Shown here: positions 23,482-23,828 of the stretch, piece after piece
Numbering within the stretch: the stretch's first letter is position 1
How the letters are laid out: each line of letters opens with the position of its first letter
Notes under the pieces: generated by a model
What the model saw: the letters and a program-made list of their open reading frames with translations, nothing else
What the model was told of the DNA's origin: nothing
Database searches by the model: none
Assembly (NCBI GenBank): GCA_900770655.1
Contig: CAAGLA010000009.1
Span: 1 to 23,828 of the forward strand
Origin: Bacteroidaceae bacterium
GTDB taxonomy: Bacteria > Bacteroidota > Bacteroidia > Bacteroidales > Bacteroidaceae
DNA: 23,828 bases
Direction: 5' to 3'
Position numbers and translations under genes: made by a program

Positions 23482-23828
23482 ATGGATAAAAAATATAAAG
23501 ACAATAACAGTTGTTCGGGTATATGCTGCAAGGGATGCAGCAGAATGGAAGCGCCATTGAATACCTTTGACTGGCTAGCAGGAATACCGGGCAACGAAGA
23601 GTATACCGATATTGTTGAGGTGCAGTTCAAGAATACCCGCAAAGGATATTACAAAAACAGTAACAATATCCCTTTACAAAAAGGTGATATTGTGGCTGTT
23701 GAGGCTACTCCCGGTCACGATATCGGTACAGTGACAATGACAGGCCGTCTTGTTCTTCTGCAACTTAAAAAGACACGTCTGACGCCTGAAAGCGAGTTCA
23801 AGCGCATATACCGCAAGGCACGCGCCGT
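23482..23828 (+). CDS. PSP1/RicT (YaaT)-like protein, 5' part
   Basis: The frame begins at ATG 23482 immediately after the holB stop and is still open at the window end (115 residues seen), so the gene is truncated by the window, not broken. The N-terminus has a Cys cluster C11, C15, C16, C19 (CSGICCKGC), then LNTFDWLAGIPG and IVEVQFKNTRKGYY, then LQKGDIVAVEATPGHDIGTV, which fits the start of the PSP1 domain. RicT in Bacillus joins RicA and RicF in an Fe-S complex that affects RNA processing. The same position after holB supports the assignment. The Cys cluster may bind an Fe-S cluster, which is inference. Confidence 0.85.
   Translation, partial: MDKKYKDNNSCSGICCKGCSRMEAPLNTFDWLAGIPGNEEYTDIVEVQFKNTRKGYYKNSNNIPLQKGDIVAVEATPGHDIGTVTMTGRLVLLQLKKTRLTPESEFKRIYRKARA

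Overview
The window reads as chromosome of a Bacteroidales-type bacterium (Bacteroidetes). The grounds are promoter boxes of the form TAnnTTTG just upstream of several genes, weak or absent Shine-Dalgarno sites, a surface-lipoprotein-type signal (Cys followed by a run of Asp), PepSY-like secreted proteins, a phospho- or sphingolipid-type PAP2 enzyme, and the holB followed by PSP1-family (yaaT/ricT-like) order. I cannot name the genus. No tRNA, rRNA, CRISPR array, transposase or integrase is visible. The gene content is mostly housekeeping plus one surface-glycan cluster.

Layout. (1) 1-7204, plus strand: the end of a surface polysaccharide cluster, with a Wzx-like flippase, two GT-B glycosyltransferases, a large YfhO-family membrane protein and a GT-A family 2 glycosyltransferase. 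The genes are packed with overlaps or gaps of a few bases. The first 84 bases are an imperfect tandem copy of the start of the flippase gene. (2) 7238-8629: Xaa-Pro aminopeptidase. A perfect 36-bp palindrome follows, then a small minus-strand ORF for a 57-aa membrane peptide. (3) 9118-11821: anaerobic ribonucleotide reductase nrdD and its activase nrdG, ending at a perfect 30-bp palindrome. (4) 11938-17660, minus strand: RNase R, then an OmpR-type response regulator and its sensor kinase (ATGA overlap), then a Hanks-type Ser/Thr kinase with one membrane segment and an extracytoplasmic tail.

(5) 17661-18052: an intergenic region with 2.7 tandem copies of an 85-bp unit. Each copy carries a consensus Bacteroidetes -7 box, and the last copy is the apparent promoter of the next gene. 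(6) 18053-20004: an extended-SDR NAD-dependent epimerase/reductase overlapping a PAP2/Aur1-like membrane phosphotransferase, possibly a lipid-headgroup or sphingolipid pair. (7) 20234-21145: two small exported PepSY-like proteins, one with a signal peptide and one a probable surface lipoprotein. (8) 21389-23828: metF (methylenetetrahydrofolate reductase), holB (DNA polymerase III delta') and the 5' part of a PSP1/RicT-like gene cut by the window end, all translationally coupled.

How the parts work together. The five glycan genes can build, modify and flip a lipid-linked oligosaccharide. NrdDG supplies dNTPs without oxygen, as expected for a gut-type anaerobe. The regulatory block on the minus strand combines RNA decay, a two-component system and a membrane Ser/Thr kinase. 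The most unusual structural signals are the triplicated promoter repeat before the epimerase/PAP2 pair and the start-of-gene duplication at the left edge. I did not find a clearly new multi-gene system; the lipid pair with its repeated promoter and the YfhO plus GT2 pair are the best candidates for follow-up.
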